A DNA stretch of 64,000 bases, taken from Diadema setosum (lineage: Eukaryota > Echinodermata > Echinoidea > Diadematoida > Diadematidae). The stretch's first letter is position 1. Each line of letters opens with the position of its first letter. The stretch covers positions 26,186,451 to 26,250,450 of the forward strand of contig CM067067.1 in assembly GCA_033980235.1 (NCBI GenBank), given 5' to 3'. The position numbers were made by a program, and so were the translations under genes. The notes beneath the pieces were generated by a model. The model did not search any database, was not told where the DNA came from, and saw only the letters and a list, made by a program, of their open reading frames with translations. Shown piece by piece: positions 13,481-26,783 of this stretch.

Positions 13481-14163
13481 CACTAATCCCTATTGTGTCA
13501 CCATGGCCTTTCAGTTGACCTGAGGTACTTTGCTTTACACCTACAAGTAGAGGGATTGCTAATCCTCAATAACAAAGGTCAAGTTTAGATGGACTGCTGA
13601 ATGCTGATGAAAAAAAAAAAAAAAAAAAAAAAAAACCTTGTCAAGTAAAGCTTAGTGGCTGGGCACTTAAAAGGTTGAAGTCAACCTCAGCATTTAGATA
13701 AACTGGCACTGAAACTGCATGACAATCATGAGCCTTTAATATGAGTGATGAAGACACACAGGGAGTTGTATCAAGGAATAGGCCTACATGCCGATATACA
13801 GTGGAACAGTTATCTCAAATAACTGGAAAGAAAATTATTGTGATAATACAGGACAGCTTCACACCAAACTATACTGGTATTCTTAAATCAATATTTATTG
13901 CCCTGTTTGATATAAAAATGTTGTAATCTATAGAATGAATATCATATTTTTAATATCCATGCAGTTAACCCAGCTTGCAGTGGCACAGAAGGAAAGGCCT
14001 ATAAGATTTTACATTTATGAGCATAAAGTAAAGTAGCAATGATGAGAGAGTATGCAGCCGTAGTGTCTGGTCCACTTGGCAGACTTTTCATCTTACACAG
14101 CCTTTGGATATGTCTGCTGATTCTCCTCAATTTCTGATGGTCCAGGTGATCACAGAATCAGAA

Positions 14164-14393
14164 GCTGCGACCACACCGGCAAATGGTCAAAAAGTTTTGC
14201 CAGTGTGACTGCAAACTTCCCGCAAAACTTCCCAAGAAACTTCTCGCCAAACTTCCCACTCAACTAGAGATATTGCCCCCTATGCCAATTTCGCCAAACT
14301 TCTCGACCATTTGACAGTGTGACCAGACGACAAAAGATTGTGAAGACTTGGAGATCTTAAATTTGTCGATCTTTTGCCAGTCTGACCGCGCCT
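14164..14393. mobile_element. Small inverted-repeat element, about 230 bases
   Basis: The left end GCTGCGACCACACCGGCAAA mirrors the right end TTTTGCCAGTCTGACCGCGC. The interior repeats CAAACTTC(C/T)CG and TCGCCAAACTTC several times. Non-coding. Confidence 0.65.
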
Positions 14394-17300
14394 AGATATC
14401 CAGCTGGATAATGTATGATAATCTGTGTATTTAACTGTAAGATTCACACAGATATGACCGTCTGAAAAACAAATGTGTATCCAAACATTTGTTCTGAATA
14501 CTCAACAGCGGCATTAATGCTTACATTCCTGTGCTAAAGCTATTACTTGGTACAACCCAATTAATCATTTTGTTTTGTCTGTTTCCTTACAAAAATTCAC
14601 ATTTGGTTTATTCAAATCAAATTTTGTGAGTCATAATATTAACAAAATTAAGCCAAGGTACAAACATATTACCATAACCATATTACCCAAAGAGGATAGA
14701 ACTAAAACTAATCTTGAAAAATGACAATTTGCACTCAGATGGTCATTTTGGGGGTTTGTTTTTTTCTTTAACTGCCCTATGCATGTCTGACACAAACCTA
14801 TCAGTCACTTGGGTTGAAAGTGCAATTGCACATCATATTCAAATTGACTTTGACAGAGAGAGAGAGAGAGAGAGAGAGCAAAATCAGATGAAAAGGAACA
14901 GTATCAATTTCATAAAAATCAGGACTGACATTGAAAGTATGGAAGATGAACATTTCACATATTTTCATGCAAAAGTGGTATAAGCGGCAACTGCAGTGCA
15001 AGGTGGCTCAGGTGATGATAACATTAAACCTTACAAGTCTGTCACTACTCAGAATGAAAATCTCAACTGTTGCAACCATTATTAACCTGGCAAGGATGGG
15101 GGTGGTTATAGTCACTACTGTTTCTTTAAAAACAACAACAAAACTTGACTTTAAGAATATATTCTTACACAAACTCATGGACGAGTCAAACCAAAGTTTG
15201 TGCACGATATGATGAAAAATCAACAAAAGAGGAAAGAAATTAAAAAAAAAAAACAAAGCCTAATCTTTGAAAATAGCAGGTTGAACTCAGATGGTGGTTT
15301 TTGTGGTTGTGGTGGCTTTTTTTTTTTTTTATTTCCCTATGACATTATCACCTCACTTAATTCTGTCTGTTTAACTTTGCGCTCATTTGAGAAAGCGAAC
15401 ATGAACACAGCGTTAAACTGCACTTTAAAAACACAGATGGGATATGCTCTGATTAGAAGGGAAGCCGACAGGAAGGGAAGAATACTTTTGATAGGAAGTG
15501 AGCTTCCACTTTGGTAAGAGAGGGGAAAAAAAAGATAGGAAAATGGAGATGAGATTCGGAAGGATGCAGGGAGCCATTTCATTCATGAACACTGTGATGC
15601 CATACTCCCCAAATATTCAACAATGCTATCTTTATATACATATCACAGTATAGCTAGAGAAAGTTTTTCCATTGCCTACACGTGCATCAAGAATTTTACT
15701 GAGCAATGATGTACAATTGTATGCCAACTTGGCCAAGGCCATCAAGTACGATGTATGTACACATGTATCTCACTATTTGATAAACTAATATGAGATCTTC
15801 TACTACAGCTCATCAAATTGCAGTTTTGTTCTCGATTTCCTTTTTAAACAATGCAAGCAAAAAAAAAAAAAGGAAGACTTAAATTCAAATGTTGGCCTCT
15901 TTGTACAAATTATAGACAAAACAGTCAGTTTCAACAATACTTACAACCGCTTGTTTGTAAAAAGTGCATCAACTTTAAAATTCCCAAAGCACCTTTTATA
16001 CGTCTATTCTTCTCTAAACTTCTTCCACTTTGTTTCTGGGATAATCCGTCAGTACCTTTTGTTTAATGCTTATGTGGAGAAGCACTTTGAAACAAAATTT
16101 GAATACTTTCAAGTAATGACATCTGAACCCCTGACATTTGAGTCACTATTCAGTTACCAGCTACACTGTAGTTAACTTAAATACTTACAGTTCAGAGTAC
16201 AGTCTTCTATATATTTTGCAGGCTACATTGTTTTATGTGGTAGGGCCTACATGTCTACATGGCCATGCATTCACAATACTACTACCAGTACTGCATCTCA
16301 ATGTTATCAGGAGAATGTAATGTCAAACAGAAGATGGAGACATACAATCTAGCATAAGAATGATAGTCTTGTCATCTCTGTGGAGTGGAGTGGGTGATAA
16401 CACCAAAACAACTTAATTCTTCCTTCCTTGTCAACAAGAGTTAGATAAGTCTACAAATAGAATATATATAAAATGCCTTCTGGATCTAACTGTGGTATCT
16501 TGAAGATCAAACACTAGAAACCCATCTTGACAAATACAACAGGAGTTGATTAGGATCCTCACTGAGAGATCTATCTAGACTCAGCCACCAGACTCTTGCC
16601 ACTTATTAACTGCCTCAATGCCTTCATCCATAGAACAGGATAGATCAAGCTACAGCGCCTACATTGTAACTATACTCCAGTGCCTACCCTGGTCAACAAT
16701 ACATGTTTTAGAGACTGGCTTACCACAGAAACGTATTCAACACAAAAATCCTTTCAATCAGAACCCAGTCAAAGCCAATTCAACCATGACAAATAAATTG
16801 TTTCCTCTTTCCATTCTCTTCTTCCCAGTCTCCATTCAGAAACAAGCTTGGTTCTCCCCCCCCCCCCCCCCCAAACTCCAGTTCAGTTATCACAAAAACA
16901 TCCTTTTTCTAAGTGGCATTAGGTAAACATGTTCTGAACTAGAGGTCATTAGGGCTAGTCTTCCATTTTCAGACCTGGTCTCTTGGAATACCAGGAGATG
17001 AACAGCAAGGAATATAACATGATCGACGTGCACATTGCAGTATTTCTAACAAACAGGACTGGCAGAATATAGACATTTAATTCATGGATGGTAAGAAATA
17101 GAAACTTATTATTCTCAAACCTAAATGCAATAGTTTGCTGCATCAAAAGTTGAGTCATGCAATGTGCGTTTAAACAGCAAAAAGTTTTCTTAAAAGAATG
17201 TTGATTTGGTAGTGGCTCAATTTACATTTGTAGAATGATTGAACTTCACTATCTGAACAGTGTTATGATGCTCTGGCATAACTACATTTCATACAATACT

Positions 17301-19677
17301 GTCACTATTACAGAATCTATGGTATGAACAATTATTACAATGCTAATGAACAATTCTCTGTATTGGATTACTCTTTAATACTGTAGGTCTACTGTTTATA
17401 TAGGATATGATATTGAGTAAGGTAAATCCAGTTTAACTGCAGAGTTTAACCTTCTGAAGCATATAGGCCTATCACTTGTTTTTTCAACCCTTACATTTTC
17501 CATATTTCATATTTACACAATATCATAGAGTGGTAACATGTAGAGTATGATCATGCAGCTCAGATTTTCAGATGGGAAACATTGTTGAACACTGTCATTT
17601 TTTATAAGAACACATGTAGTTTTTTTTTTTTTTTAATCCACCTTCCGCCTTCATTCATGGGCAGTGGAAGACTGAAGTGTCATTGGGAAGTGCGGTGAAC
17701 ACACGAGGAAGCACCAAATCACTGGAACAGCTCTCAAAACAAGCTCTCTTTTTATAACAATTGTGCTTTGTGCCATAAGTAATGGCTTGAGCCTGGTCTA
17801 AGATGTTTGATAGAAGACATGAACTCATCAAAAAGTTTGAAGAGAACACTTAAAGGGAGAACCTTTGGAAGATCAAAACCTCAGGACAAAATGTCTTCCA
17901 CTCAATTGATATTCATGCAGTGGTCGCTCCTTCTCACGAATAGAAACAAGGCAGGGCTGCCACACTCACACGCAATCTGCACGAGACTCATAGAATTCAC
18001 AACAACAACAACAAAATCTTAATACTGGGTCACTCTGATACATGAATTTTCACTCTGAACCCCCCCCCCCCTGAAAAAAAAAGAAAGTTTAAAAAAAGTC
18101 TCCAAAATCCCTGATATTCCAAAGATTTGATATGTCAAAGCCCAAAGTTTTGAAACCTACCATAGAAGGGGGAACAGCCCCTCCCACACCACTGACCCCC
18201 CTCCCTTGCTTCACTCACTGACTTGTATTCAAGATTGGCAGTCCTGACAAGGACAATGAAAATCAAAGTTTTACTTCATGCACATACATACGTGACACAT
18301 CCCTACAAAAGAACATACATGAAAGATTTCCATATCATTCTAAGGTAATCTGTAAGCTGCTTAGCTTTTGTTGTTGTTTTTTCCTTTCCACACACATTTC
18401 AAAAGGCAGTAAAATATGAAAGGATTACATGTGCTTGCCTGCACCACACACACACACACACACAAAAAGTCAAGCGTGTACCACAAAATTAATCAACCTT
18501 GTTCATTTCCGTCAAAAGAGCAAGCAAAAAACCACACTTTAAAATCTTAAACCCCCTCCCCCACCCCCCACACTAAAACATCAAAATGGCAACAAACACA
18601 AAAGCATAGTTTGTGGCTCGTTATGTGAGATCCATCACTATCAACCTGCCCCAATCTAGTCAGGGCTGGCCTCAGTGTGTTATACAGCATTACACCTGTG
18701 GGCAGGCCCTGTAGCATGCAATGACACACAGAGGCAAAGTGAGAAAGTGATCATGGGTACAGAATCCCGGTAAATTTGTGGTTGACAAGGTGATAACCCC
18801 GCCAATTCTTACATCTACAAGGTAAGGGTATGGAAATATTAATAGATGTTACCAATATTGTTACAACTAAAAAATGGCTGAATTTCATGAATCAATGGAT
18901 ATTTGTCACCTTTCTATTCCTCTGTTAAGAGATGTTTATTGGTAATTATCATCAAAGAGATGGAATTCTCTCGTAAATTCAAGCGAGTCAGAAGAGACTT
19001 AGAAGGACTGTTCCCTCATTTTATTCATTCACAAAGATTATTGACATGGTGACTACACTATATGCCTGTGTAGGACTCTCTATACACAAGCTCTTTTTTT
19101 TATGTACATTTGTACATACAATTACACTGCAGTCACATTACACATACACCTAAGCCAAGGAAATCATACACTGCAACAGCTTGCTCAAGTACTTTCGCAT
19201 ACATACAAATTATGTGTTGATACATGTGTATGCACAGTAAAAGATTGATATTAAAAAAGAAGCACATATTTGATAGAAATCAATGCCACAGCACACATTT
19301 ACCACAACCACTTAAATTTAAACTCATAATTCTGGGTTTAGTCAAATATTTTCCTGCTTTGGATGAACACTCAAAACACCTTTGATTGTATATTCTTTAT
19401 TGGAGAAAGGTTAGATGGAACTTGAATTCACTGAATCTTTAACCACAAAATCAGAAATACAAAATGCATCAAAATTCTGTAAATGGGAAACTGAAACACC
19501 GAAATTACAGTGTAATCTTCTGGAATGTATTGCTAATCAAAGGAGCAGATACAAATTTTGCCATGAAGAGGCTTTTGAAAATTCTGTGCAATGGAAATAA
19601 AAGAAATTGTTTTAACAGTTAATAGTAAAAGGTACTCTTGCATGCTGAGTGGCAAAATATCACATCTGCATACTTAC

Positions 19678-19740
19678 AGTTTTCTGAGTGAAAGTCTGGC
19701 ACTGACTGTTCCGGCTCGGATTCGGCGCCGTAGCCATATT
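19678..19740 (-). CDS. pea3 (ETV1/4/5-like): PEA3-subfamily ETS transcription factor, coding exon 4 (VPDF motif)
   Basis: 63 bases, phase 1 at both ends, acceptor CTTTCTCTCCAG and donor ACT|GTAAGTATG. It encodes residues 74-94, including EPEQSVPDFHSEN, the counterpart of DEQFVPDYQAES in ETV1. The local base composition is CpG-rich compared with the intron around it, as expected for coding sequence. The next exon must begin by completing a codon that starts with T; in vertebrates the following sequence is LAFHGLPLKIKKE, and I could not find an equivalent in the remaining 19.6 kb. The ETS domain and C-terminus therefore most likely lie to the left of this window. Confidence 0.9.
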
Positions 19741-22700
19741 CTGGAGAGAAAGAAGAGGATGAAAGTTACATTTTTATGGTTACAGGTACCAAAACAATGT
19801 CCACATTTCAGACACACATCAAAGTCATCACAAAAATATGCAACCAGTATATTCCTATTTCACTTCAAAACAAATAATGATTATATATTATCATTACGTA
19901 TTCATAAAAAGTTGAAACTTAGTATTTATGCTCTCTTTGGGAGCTTTTATGGGAGGGGGGGGGGGGCTACTGATTGCAAGGTACATGTAATTAGGCAGCA
20001 CCTATCAACCAGTTGGGGATTTGTTTTCTTTATTTTGCTGGTGAACAAAACTTCCTTATAATTAAAGCTGGGCTATTTTTCATCAAACCCAATAAAACTA
20101 ATGCCATAATGAATCATGATATAACTGACATGATGGTGGAATTTGCTCCTTTTTCCTTCTTTCTTTTTTTTATGAAGGGTTCTATACCTCCAGTTCTCCA
20201 AGTGGAAAAACTCTGGCCCATACAGATCTGTATGCACCAATGCAAAACAGAGCAGAAGCATGTTTTGTCTTTAGTGAGACATAATATTATAGTGTAAGAA
20301 GAGACACAATTCTTGTTACTGGATGGACTTCATTTTGGTTGCAGGCAAAGGCCAGGCACTGTATGGGTCTGAAAAGCATCATTTTAAGACAAAAGAGCAT
20401 ATTCCCATAGGAAATTGCACCAAATTTGTAGACCACTGAATACTTTAACAAGAAGTGACTTCAGACTTATGCTGAAAAAAGGGGCTTTTTTGTCATATGA
20501 CTGCCAGTACAGTATATCATGTGACATTTTGTTCAATGGTCACATGACTGTGGACAGACATGTCATTTATCCTCAGTTGTTGTTTTAAGCATGAAATGTC
20601 TGGTGTATTTTGCATTCACAGAAAAAAAAATATACATACTTGCCAACTCTACTGCTTTTGGCCGTAGACTGCCACTTTTGACACATTTCAAGCTAGCACT
20701 GCTTGCATAGGCAGCCTGGATTCTAACGCTTCCTCATATGAAAATGTTGACAAGTATGAAAACATTTTGAGTGATTTTATCTACAATCAAAGGAAAATAT
20801 CACAAGGACATTACAGGTGTTATTCCATAAAACATCTTCTCTGAATGGACAGTGAATTCTGTCCTGTCCCCACAGGAAGCTACATGTATATACAAGTGAT
20901 TAATACGTACATGTATTACTATCAAGGATCATTTCCCACTTTCTCATCTCCCTGCATGTAGGTAGCCTACTGACAACCTAACCAAACTCAGCCTAACTTT
21001 CTTACTACTTTCATAGCAATTTCTGTTCACCACCATCTGATTTTGCTATTTTACAGGTATTTCCGATAGACATCTGCCAGCGAATGAGTGTCTAGTCTTC
21101 AAATGTTAAGATTTCCTGTTTTGGGTATAGATTATTTGACAGATTTCACGGATTTATAATTCTTCTATAATCATGGCAAATAGATCAAATTAGATTTGTT
21201 CATCAATACAAATTATGACTGCCACTCATGTCTAATGTTGGGGGGAAAAAAGTTTATGCAAACTTGGTATCATTGTAAGACTGTCCAGGTATATAGGCCT
21301 ACACTGTATCTATTATGTACTTTCTCTGACATTACACTCTGGTGACATTTTGAATTGTACAACTACAAGCACTGGATTTCTGATTCACATTATTTTATAT
21401 GTTCTAGAATCACATAAAGAAAGTAACTGACATTAAAACAAATCAAGCACATCGATAGGCAGAGGAGCCAGCTGACAGTATTGCTATGTATACATGTCCA
21501 CCTCTATGGAGATCAGTCCTTTGCTGTCAGACACTCTATTTGATCCGCAATGTGTCCACATACAGCTTACAGGAAACCAATCTGACCACAGCACTGACCA
21601 CATCCACTGCCTGTCTACAATCATGTCGTCCAACCTGACTCAAGGCCAGAAAGACATCTCCAGTCATAGTACAGCAGGTCTTTATGCCCTGGATTTATCC
21701 CTTGAGCTAACATGATTTGACAGACCTGATTTTTCCCTCTGGACTTTTCTTCCCACCCACCCCCCCCCCCCCCCCCAAAAAAAAGGTCAAGCAAACAGCA
21801 TTGATCAACACATGATGGGGTATTTGGTACTGTGGTATACCATCCAAAATTTGCCATTTTGTCAATTCATTATCATTATTATTGATATTATCATTATTAT
21901 TGTTATCATTATTTTTCCTCTTTTTCTTTTTATGTGCTGGACCCTGGGTTACCAAAAAAAAAAAAAAAAATGGATGAAAGTAAACTTTACGGCTATTCAC
22001 CTGAATATTTGATATATTAGTAATCTCAGCACAACAATAAATGAAAGCCAATCCTTGGAATACAATATAAATCCTGTAATTTACTTCATCGTTATTATTT
22101 TTTCTGATGACAGTATTGAACAGTATAATGATATCAAACGTTCAGGCAGTAGCCCTACGTACATGTGCAGCTTACTCAGCACTGCCAGACACCGCTTAGC
22201 AGAGGCAGCACAAGTACCACTGCTTTATGCATTATTGGCCCATGTACAAAAATAAGAAGGCCTATAATCATTGGTTGAATATCTGAACTAAGATCTCACT
22301 ATCCAAAATGATATTTTTTGGAAGTAAATATAAAGATATGATTATCATTATTGTAGAGCCTAATTAAATGTTAAATGCTTCGACCAAAGGAATAGTAAAT
22401 TAGGCCTACTGACATTTGGACAGTTTATTTCTAGTCTGTAAAAAGAATCAAGAATGAGCAGATATTACTATACAGCCTTTAAAATGAATTTGGCTTGTCT
22501 TTCCTCAATACAATAAACAACTTTACAACTGACTTTACTGGAGCTGTATTGTTGGCACACAGCCCAACAGTTCATCATTGGGATAAAAGTAACCTAATAA
22601 CTTCTCATTTTAGAAGGTAGGCCCTACAGTGTACATGTAGTCTCTAGTTCCAAGAGTGCTATTGCTATATAGGTGAGGAGTTTTGCTATTTAGTAAGAAC

Positions 22701-25700
22701 ATCTTGGCTGAGACAAAAGGCATGCTTTTCATCTTCACGCTTGCTTACATAACCTGCAGACTCTCCTCTTCAAACCAGAGAGTGGATTCATACAAAATAG
22801 AGGTTGAAATGTTTTCTAAAGCTTACCCTTGGACAGCAAATATTTTAAATGTTTTGTTTTCAATATTATGGGATATTTCCACATAAATACAAACATTTTA
22901 GGAGTCAGAAACATATATACAAAAGCTATAGAAAAGTTAAGGAAAAAACAACCCAACCACGGGACAAAGATAGCAGATGTTTTACATGGTTTGTTTTCAA
23001 TAATAATATGAAAGGAAATTTCCACATAAATGCAAATTATATTTTAAGAGTCAGAAACATATGCAAAAGCCATAGAAAAGTTAAAGAAAACAGCTCAACC
23101 AGAGGACAAAAAAAAAAGATAAAAACCCAAAGAATTATCAAAGCCATAAGTACTTGATGTCAACAACACATCTGCTAATGGACATCTTTTGGAAACATAC
23201 ATGCCCATCAGAATAGCATGCTTCTAGTATTCCGTACACAAAGAAAGACCCAAATATAGTCTTCATCGCAGGTTTTGAAACTCTTACTTAGAAAATGTTG
23301 AATAACAAGATGTCCTTGAAATATCATGAGCAAAAAGTGCTGGATGAAAAAAAAATAACCAAGACAGATAAATAGAGAGAGAGAGAGAATTGAACTGTGG
23401 TATTTCATGAACCTAACAAATTATGTATCCTGGTGAGACTTGTACATGTATCTTACTAGCTCTCAGAGCCATAAACTTCATATTTCAGATATACATGTAT
23501 ACCATGAAGACCAATACAGATGAAAGGGGGGGGGGGAGATCCATGCTGAAAGAACAGGGCATTTACCCCTCCCCCCCCCCCCCCCATTATATGATTGCAG
23601 AAGTGTGCCTGACTTATATGGGATTCTTCAATTACAATTAGATTTGTACACACTTACAAGGTGTGGCAAGAATTGGAATTCCATGTTAATATTTAAAACT
23701 TGTATTCTTGTGTCTTACTATGACTTATAATGTATGAGAAAAAAAATGGATGTTTCTGTTTTGCATTTCAAGATCCCATGGAAGACTGACGAACATCTTA
23801 CAATACATAAGGTATGATACATGTATGAAGGGGGAAAAAGGTATGACGTATGCTCTGATTAATCATCATTTGCTGAAGGACAACAATGTTTATAAATCTA
23901 AGGGAAAAGTCTTATATTAAAAAAAAAAAGATCTATTTCACTCTCACCACTGACATACAGACATGTCTGTTTCTACCAAGCCCAGAAGACACATGAAAAA
24001 TATGTTTGTTCTCAGAAAGGCTTTACAATCCAATTCATTTGTTTTCCTGTCTCAGTAAATTTACTTTTTTCTTTACAGAATCTATTCAAAGCATTGCCCA
24101 CAGATAATCACAACATGAATGATGTCATTAAAAAAAAAAACAACTTCATGCAGTCCCTTTTGCTTATAATACTTCAAGCTCGCTCTCTCCCTCTCTCTGG
24201 TTCTGTCAGTAATGCAACCAATACCCCTCCCTTCCCAAGAAGTCTGCAAAGGTGCTGAAAGTTGAGGGGATCCCTAAGCCGTTACTTCCTACTGTCATTC
24301 ATATGCAAATCAGCTCCAGAGGGTTTGGGGTAAACAACTTTTGAAAGGGCATAAAAATAACCTGGCTGTCATGGTACTTGTAAATGGGCTTTGGGACTCC
24401 TGCATTCTTATGCTACCCCTACCCCCCCCCCCCCCCACCTCCATTCTCAGCCATTCTGTTTTTCGGTCACTCTTGCCTGCATGTACTCTCCTATCTCCCC
24501 CCCCCCCCCACCTCTTTCATTCTTTTCTCTGTCTTGCTGACTCTTGCTTTATGTACTCTCTTTCTCTTTTTTTTTTTTTTCTTTACACTCTCTTCTGAAT
24601 TTGTTTTTCCCATCCAACTGTAATGATAAAAATTATGGTAGTTTTTCTATGCGACTGCCGCCGTGACTCTCTGATTACCTACTGGTTCCCTGACCAAATA
24701 TCGCCATTTTCTTTCTGAATGAGGCTATGTTACAATTGTTGAAAGGTTCTTTTATTGGGCTCTGACAATAGTATATTTCCTCTTCCACTCAGCAGAGGAG
24801 AAAATAAAGAAAGGGAGAAGGGGGGGGGGGTTGGGGAGACGGCGAGAGCAAGCACTGTCTAGATTGGCAAGAATGGATAGGACTGGCATGACAAAAACAG
24901 TTTTGATAGGAAAAGACAGCTGCACTTCGTTTCACACCATATCTTGTGATTGTCCTTGTAATGCAACATATCAGGCAGGTTAGTCTATTATCTGCATGAT
25001 GCAATCATGGCCTTGGATATTTGTAATCACCCCTCCCCCTCCTCCACACCCACAAAAAAGTGGTCTGATGACATTTATTGCATTTTTATATCTGCATTCC
25101 ACAAGATCATGTGGACTAACAAGAGCAAAACATTTGATACAGAACAGGGTGGGGTTGCCTTCTCATTAATTTTTAATGGATGGTGGAAATAAAAGTGCAG
25201 GTGTAAACACATTTCATACTGAATGCAAGTTTTGGGCAGACTTCAAACATCTCGAGGAAATGTATCAAACTCTGTGACATTTGAACATTCTTTGAAAGGG
25301 ATGAGTCGCTGAATTTCTTGCAATAATTTCTGATAACCACTATTCATCACATTGATCCCAAGTGATATAATCATCAAACACTTATAGCAGCATACACAAA
25401 CGTACTCACAAAGAAAACTAGACTTCCGCATGTTGAAAGGAAAGTATTTTGGGCGACATTCATTACTGAAATTGCAAGCAAATTGTATTATTTTCATTTT
25501 GCATTCATTTTATTCTTTGCAATGTGATTCCTCACTTCTCTTTCTGGTTTTGTCTTCCTTCTTCTTGAATTCTTCTTTTAAATGCAGTAATATTCATTAA
25601 TCTATATACTTGTTAAACATGCAGATATTTGAAAGCATGTTCCCCCAGGCAAAAGAGCAAGAAGCAATTGATGTGGGGGGGGGGGGATGCACTGGGGTAT

Positions 25701-26152
25701 TGGACAAGGAGCTTCATTCATTTTTTCCCCACTCCAACTATTAGCAAACTACACTTTATTCTTACCTACTTCATTCTGAACGACATCAGTTTTCATGACA
25801 AGCCATCAAATGTGTGTCTATGACATGCATGGTTAATTTTCTCATTAAAAAGAAAATCTAATAAATTATAACAAACATGAGAGAGTGATGAAACTACCTG
25901 CCTTCATTAAAATTTGATCAGTAACCTTAATAATACTTCCCATGAGCAACAATATCCTTCCATTCAAAGCCACACTGCATGTGCAGTATACAGAGCAGAC
26001 AAGCATATCATGCAAGTCTGAATGCAAAGTACGATAATATGCAGGTATGCATGTATACAAGCTTGTTTCTATGCCACAGAGAATTGTTTCTTTAAGCAAA
26101 AAGGGATGCATCATGATAGTGTAAAACTTTGGCCTCAATATGGAAGACTTAC
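19741..26152 (-). other. Intron 3 of the PEA3 gene (about 6.4 kb)
   Basis: Donor GTAAGTCTTC and acceptor CTCTCCAG. It is AT-rich, with many short G or C homopolymers (19963, 21761, 23526, 23570, 24421, 24498, 24820 and 25675) and one 137-base tandem duplication. I see no coding sequence in it. Confidence 0.75.
22850..23110. repeat. Tandem duplication, two copies of a 137-base unit
   Basis: TTGTTTTCAATA, TTTCCACATAAAT, GTCAGAAACATAT and AGAAAAGTTAA recur at a constant 137-base offset (for example 22854 and 22991; 22913 and 23050). The copies have diverged by small indels and substitutions. Confidence 0.8.
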
Positions 26153-26200
26153 CATCAGCCAGCCACTCCTCTTGCAGTAGATCCAAGTCATGAAATAATT
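26153..26200 (-). CDS. pea3 (ETV1/4/5-like): PEA3-subfamily ETS transcription factor, coding exon 3 (acidic activation helix)
   Basis: 48 bases, phase 1 at both ends, acceptor CAATTTCAG and donor GATG|GTAAGT. It encodes ELFHDLDLLQEEWLAD (residues 58-73). This aligns with ELFQDLSQLQETWLAE of ETV1, the core of the N-terminal acidic transactivation domain of PEA3 factors. In the vertebrate proteins this amphipathic helix contacts the Mediator subunit MED25; the Phe, Leu and Trp positions used there (F60, L63, L66, W70, L71) are kept here. This is the strongest single piece of evidence for the gene's identity. A 48-base symmetric exon is also what I recall for the vertebrate genes. Confidence 0.93.
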
Positions 26201-26451
26201 CTGAAATTGAAAGATATAAAACAAATGTTTTTAATCTACTGTTACACTCAGGTAGCAAGAATATTTAATAGTTGGTATTTAATATGCATGCTTTCCACTC
26301 ACTTTTCCATATCATATGTTAACCAGCTGAAAATCACTGGTTAGGATGTGGTTGTGATGCCATAGAGCATGCAATGATGGCCACAACTGGACTGAAATGA
26401 TTTGTAATTAAAATAAAAAGAAATAAAAGGACTTGGATTATATGTCTCTAT

Positions 26452-26783
26452 GACCCCATTTACAGTGGAGGGCTTGGCCCGGGCTTTCAATTCAAACCTT
26501 TCAATATTTTGTTCTAGTGGAGCTCTGCTTGTAAATAAGTGATTATTATTGGGAGCGCGTCGGCCGCAATTTGGCCCAGTTTGCGTTTACAGTGAGAAAA
26601 GGCCAGGCCGAGCCCGGGCCAAGCCCGGGCCGAGACTACCTCCAGAGCTTGGCGAAATGCGCGGCCAGTTTTGGTACCGCATTTGGCCTTTAGAGCGTTT
26701 ACAGTGAAAGGAAGGCCAGGCTCGGCCCAGGCTGAGCCCGGGCTCGGCCCGGCCCGGCCTTTTCACTCACTGTAAATGGGGTC
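26452..26783. mobile_element. GC-rich inverted-repeat element, 332 bases, beside PEA3 exon 3
   Basis: Perfect 16-base terminal inverted repeats GACCCCATTTACAGTG and CACTGTAAATGGGGTC. The interior is made of GGCCCGGGC and GGCCGAG(C) words, with an internal repeat of GCGTTTACAGTGA; the end motif TTTACAGTG therefore occurs four times. GC content is far above the surroundings. It is about 250 bases upstream of the exon 3 acceptor in the gene's own orientation. Confidence 0.8.

Larger units (their letters stand above)
1..19677 (-). other. Start of intron 4 of the PEA3 gene, open at the window edge
   Basis: DNA downstream of the exon 4 donor GTAAGTATG. It contains at least eight inverted-repeat elements, several homopolymer and AC-repeat tracts, and one weak exon candidate. 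Stretches not listed separately (for example 2.4-7.2 kb and 14.4-19.6 kb) look like ordinary AT-rich intron, and I see nothing else in them. If further PEA3 exons exist here they are too divergent for me to recognise. Confidence 0.6.

Noticed and set aside
15946..16045. Possible minus-strand exon reading KQSGRSLEKNRRIKGALGIL...
   Set aside because: It has a good donor (GTAAGTATT), but entering from exon 4 in phase 1 gives an immediate TAA, and the sequence shows no PEA3 resemblance.
18157..18260. Exon-like stretch between a CTTGTCAG acceptor and a GTAGGTTT donor on the minus strand
   Set aside because: Joining to exon 4 gives an immediate TGA, and the interior is a low-complexity G-rich run.
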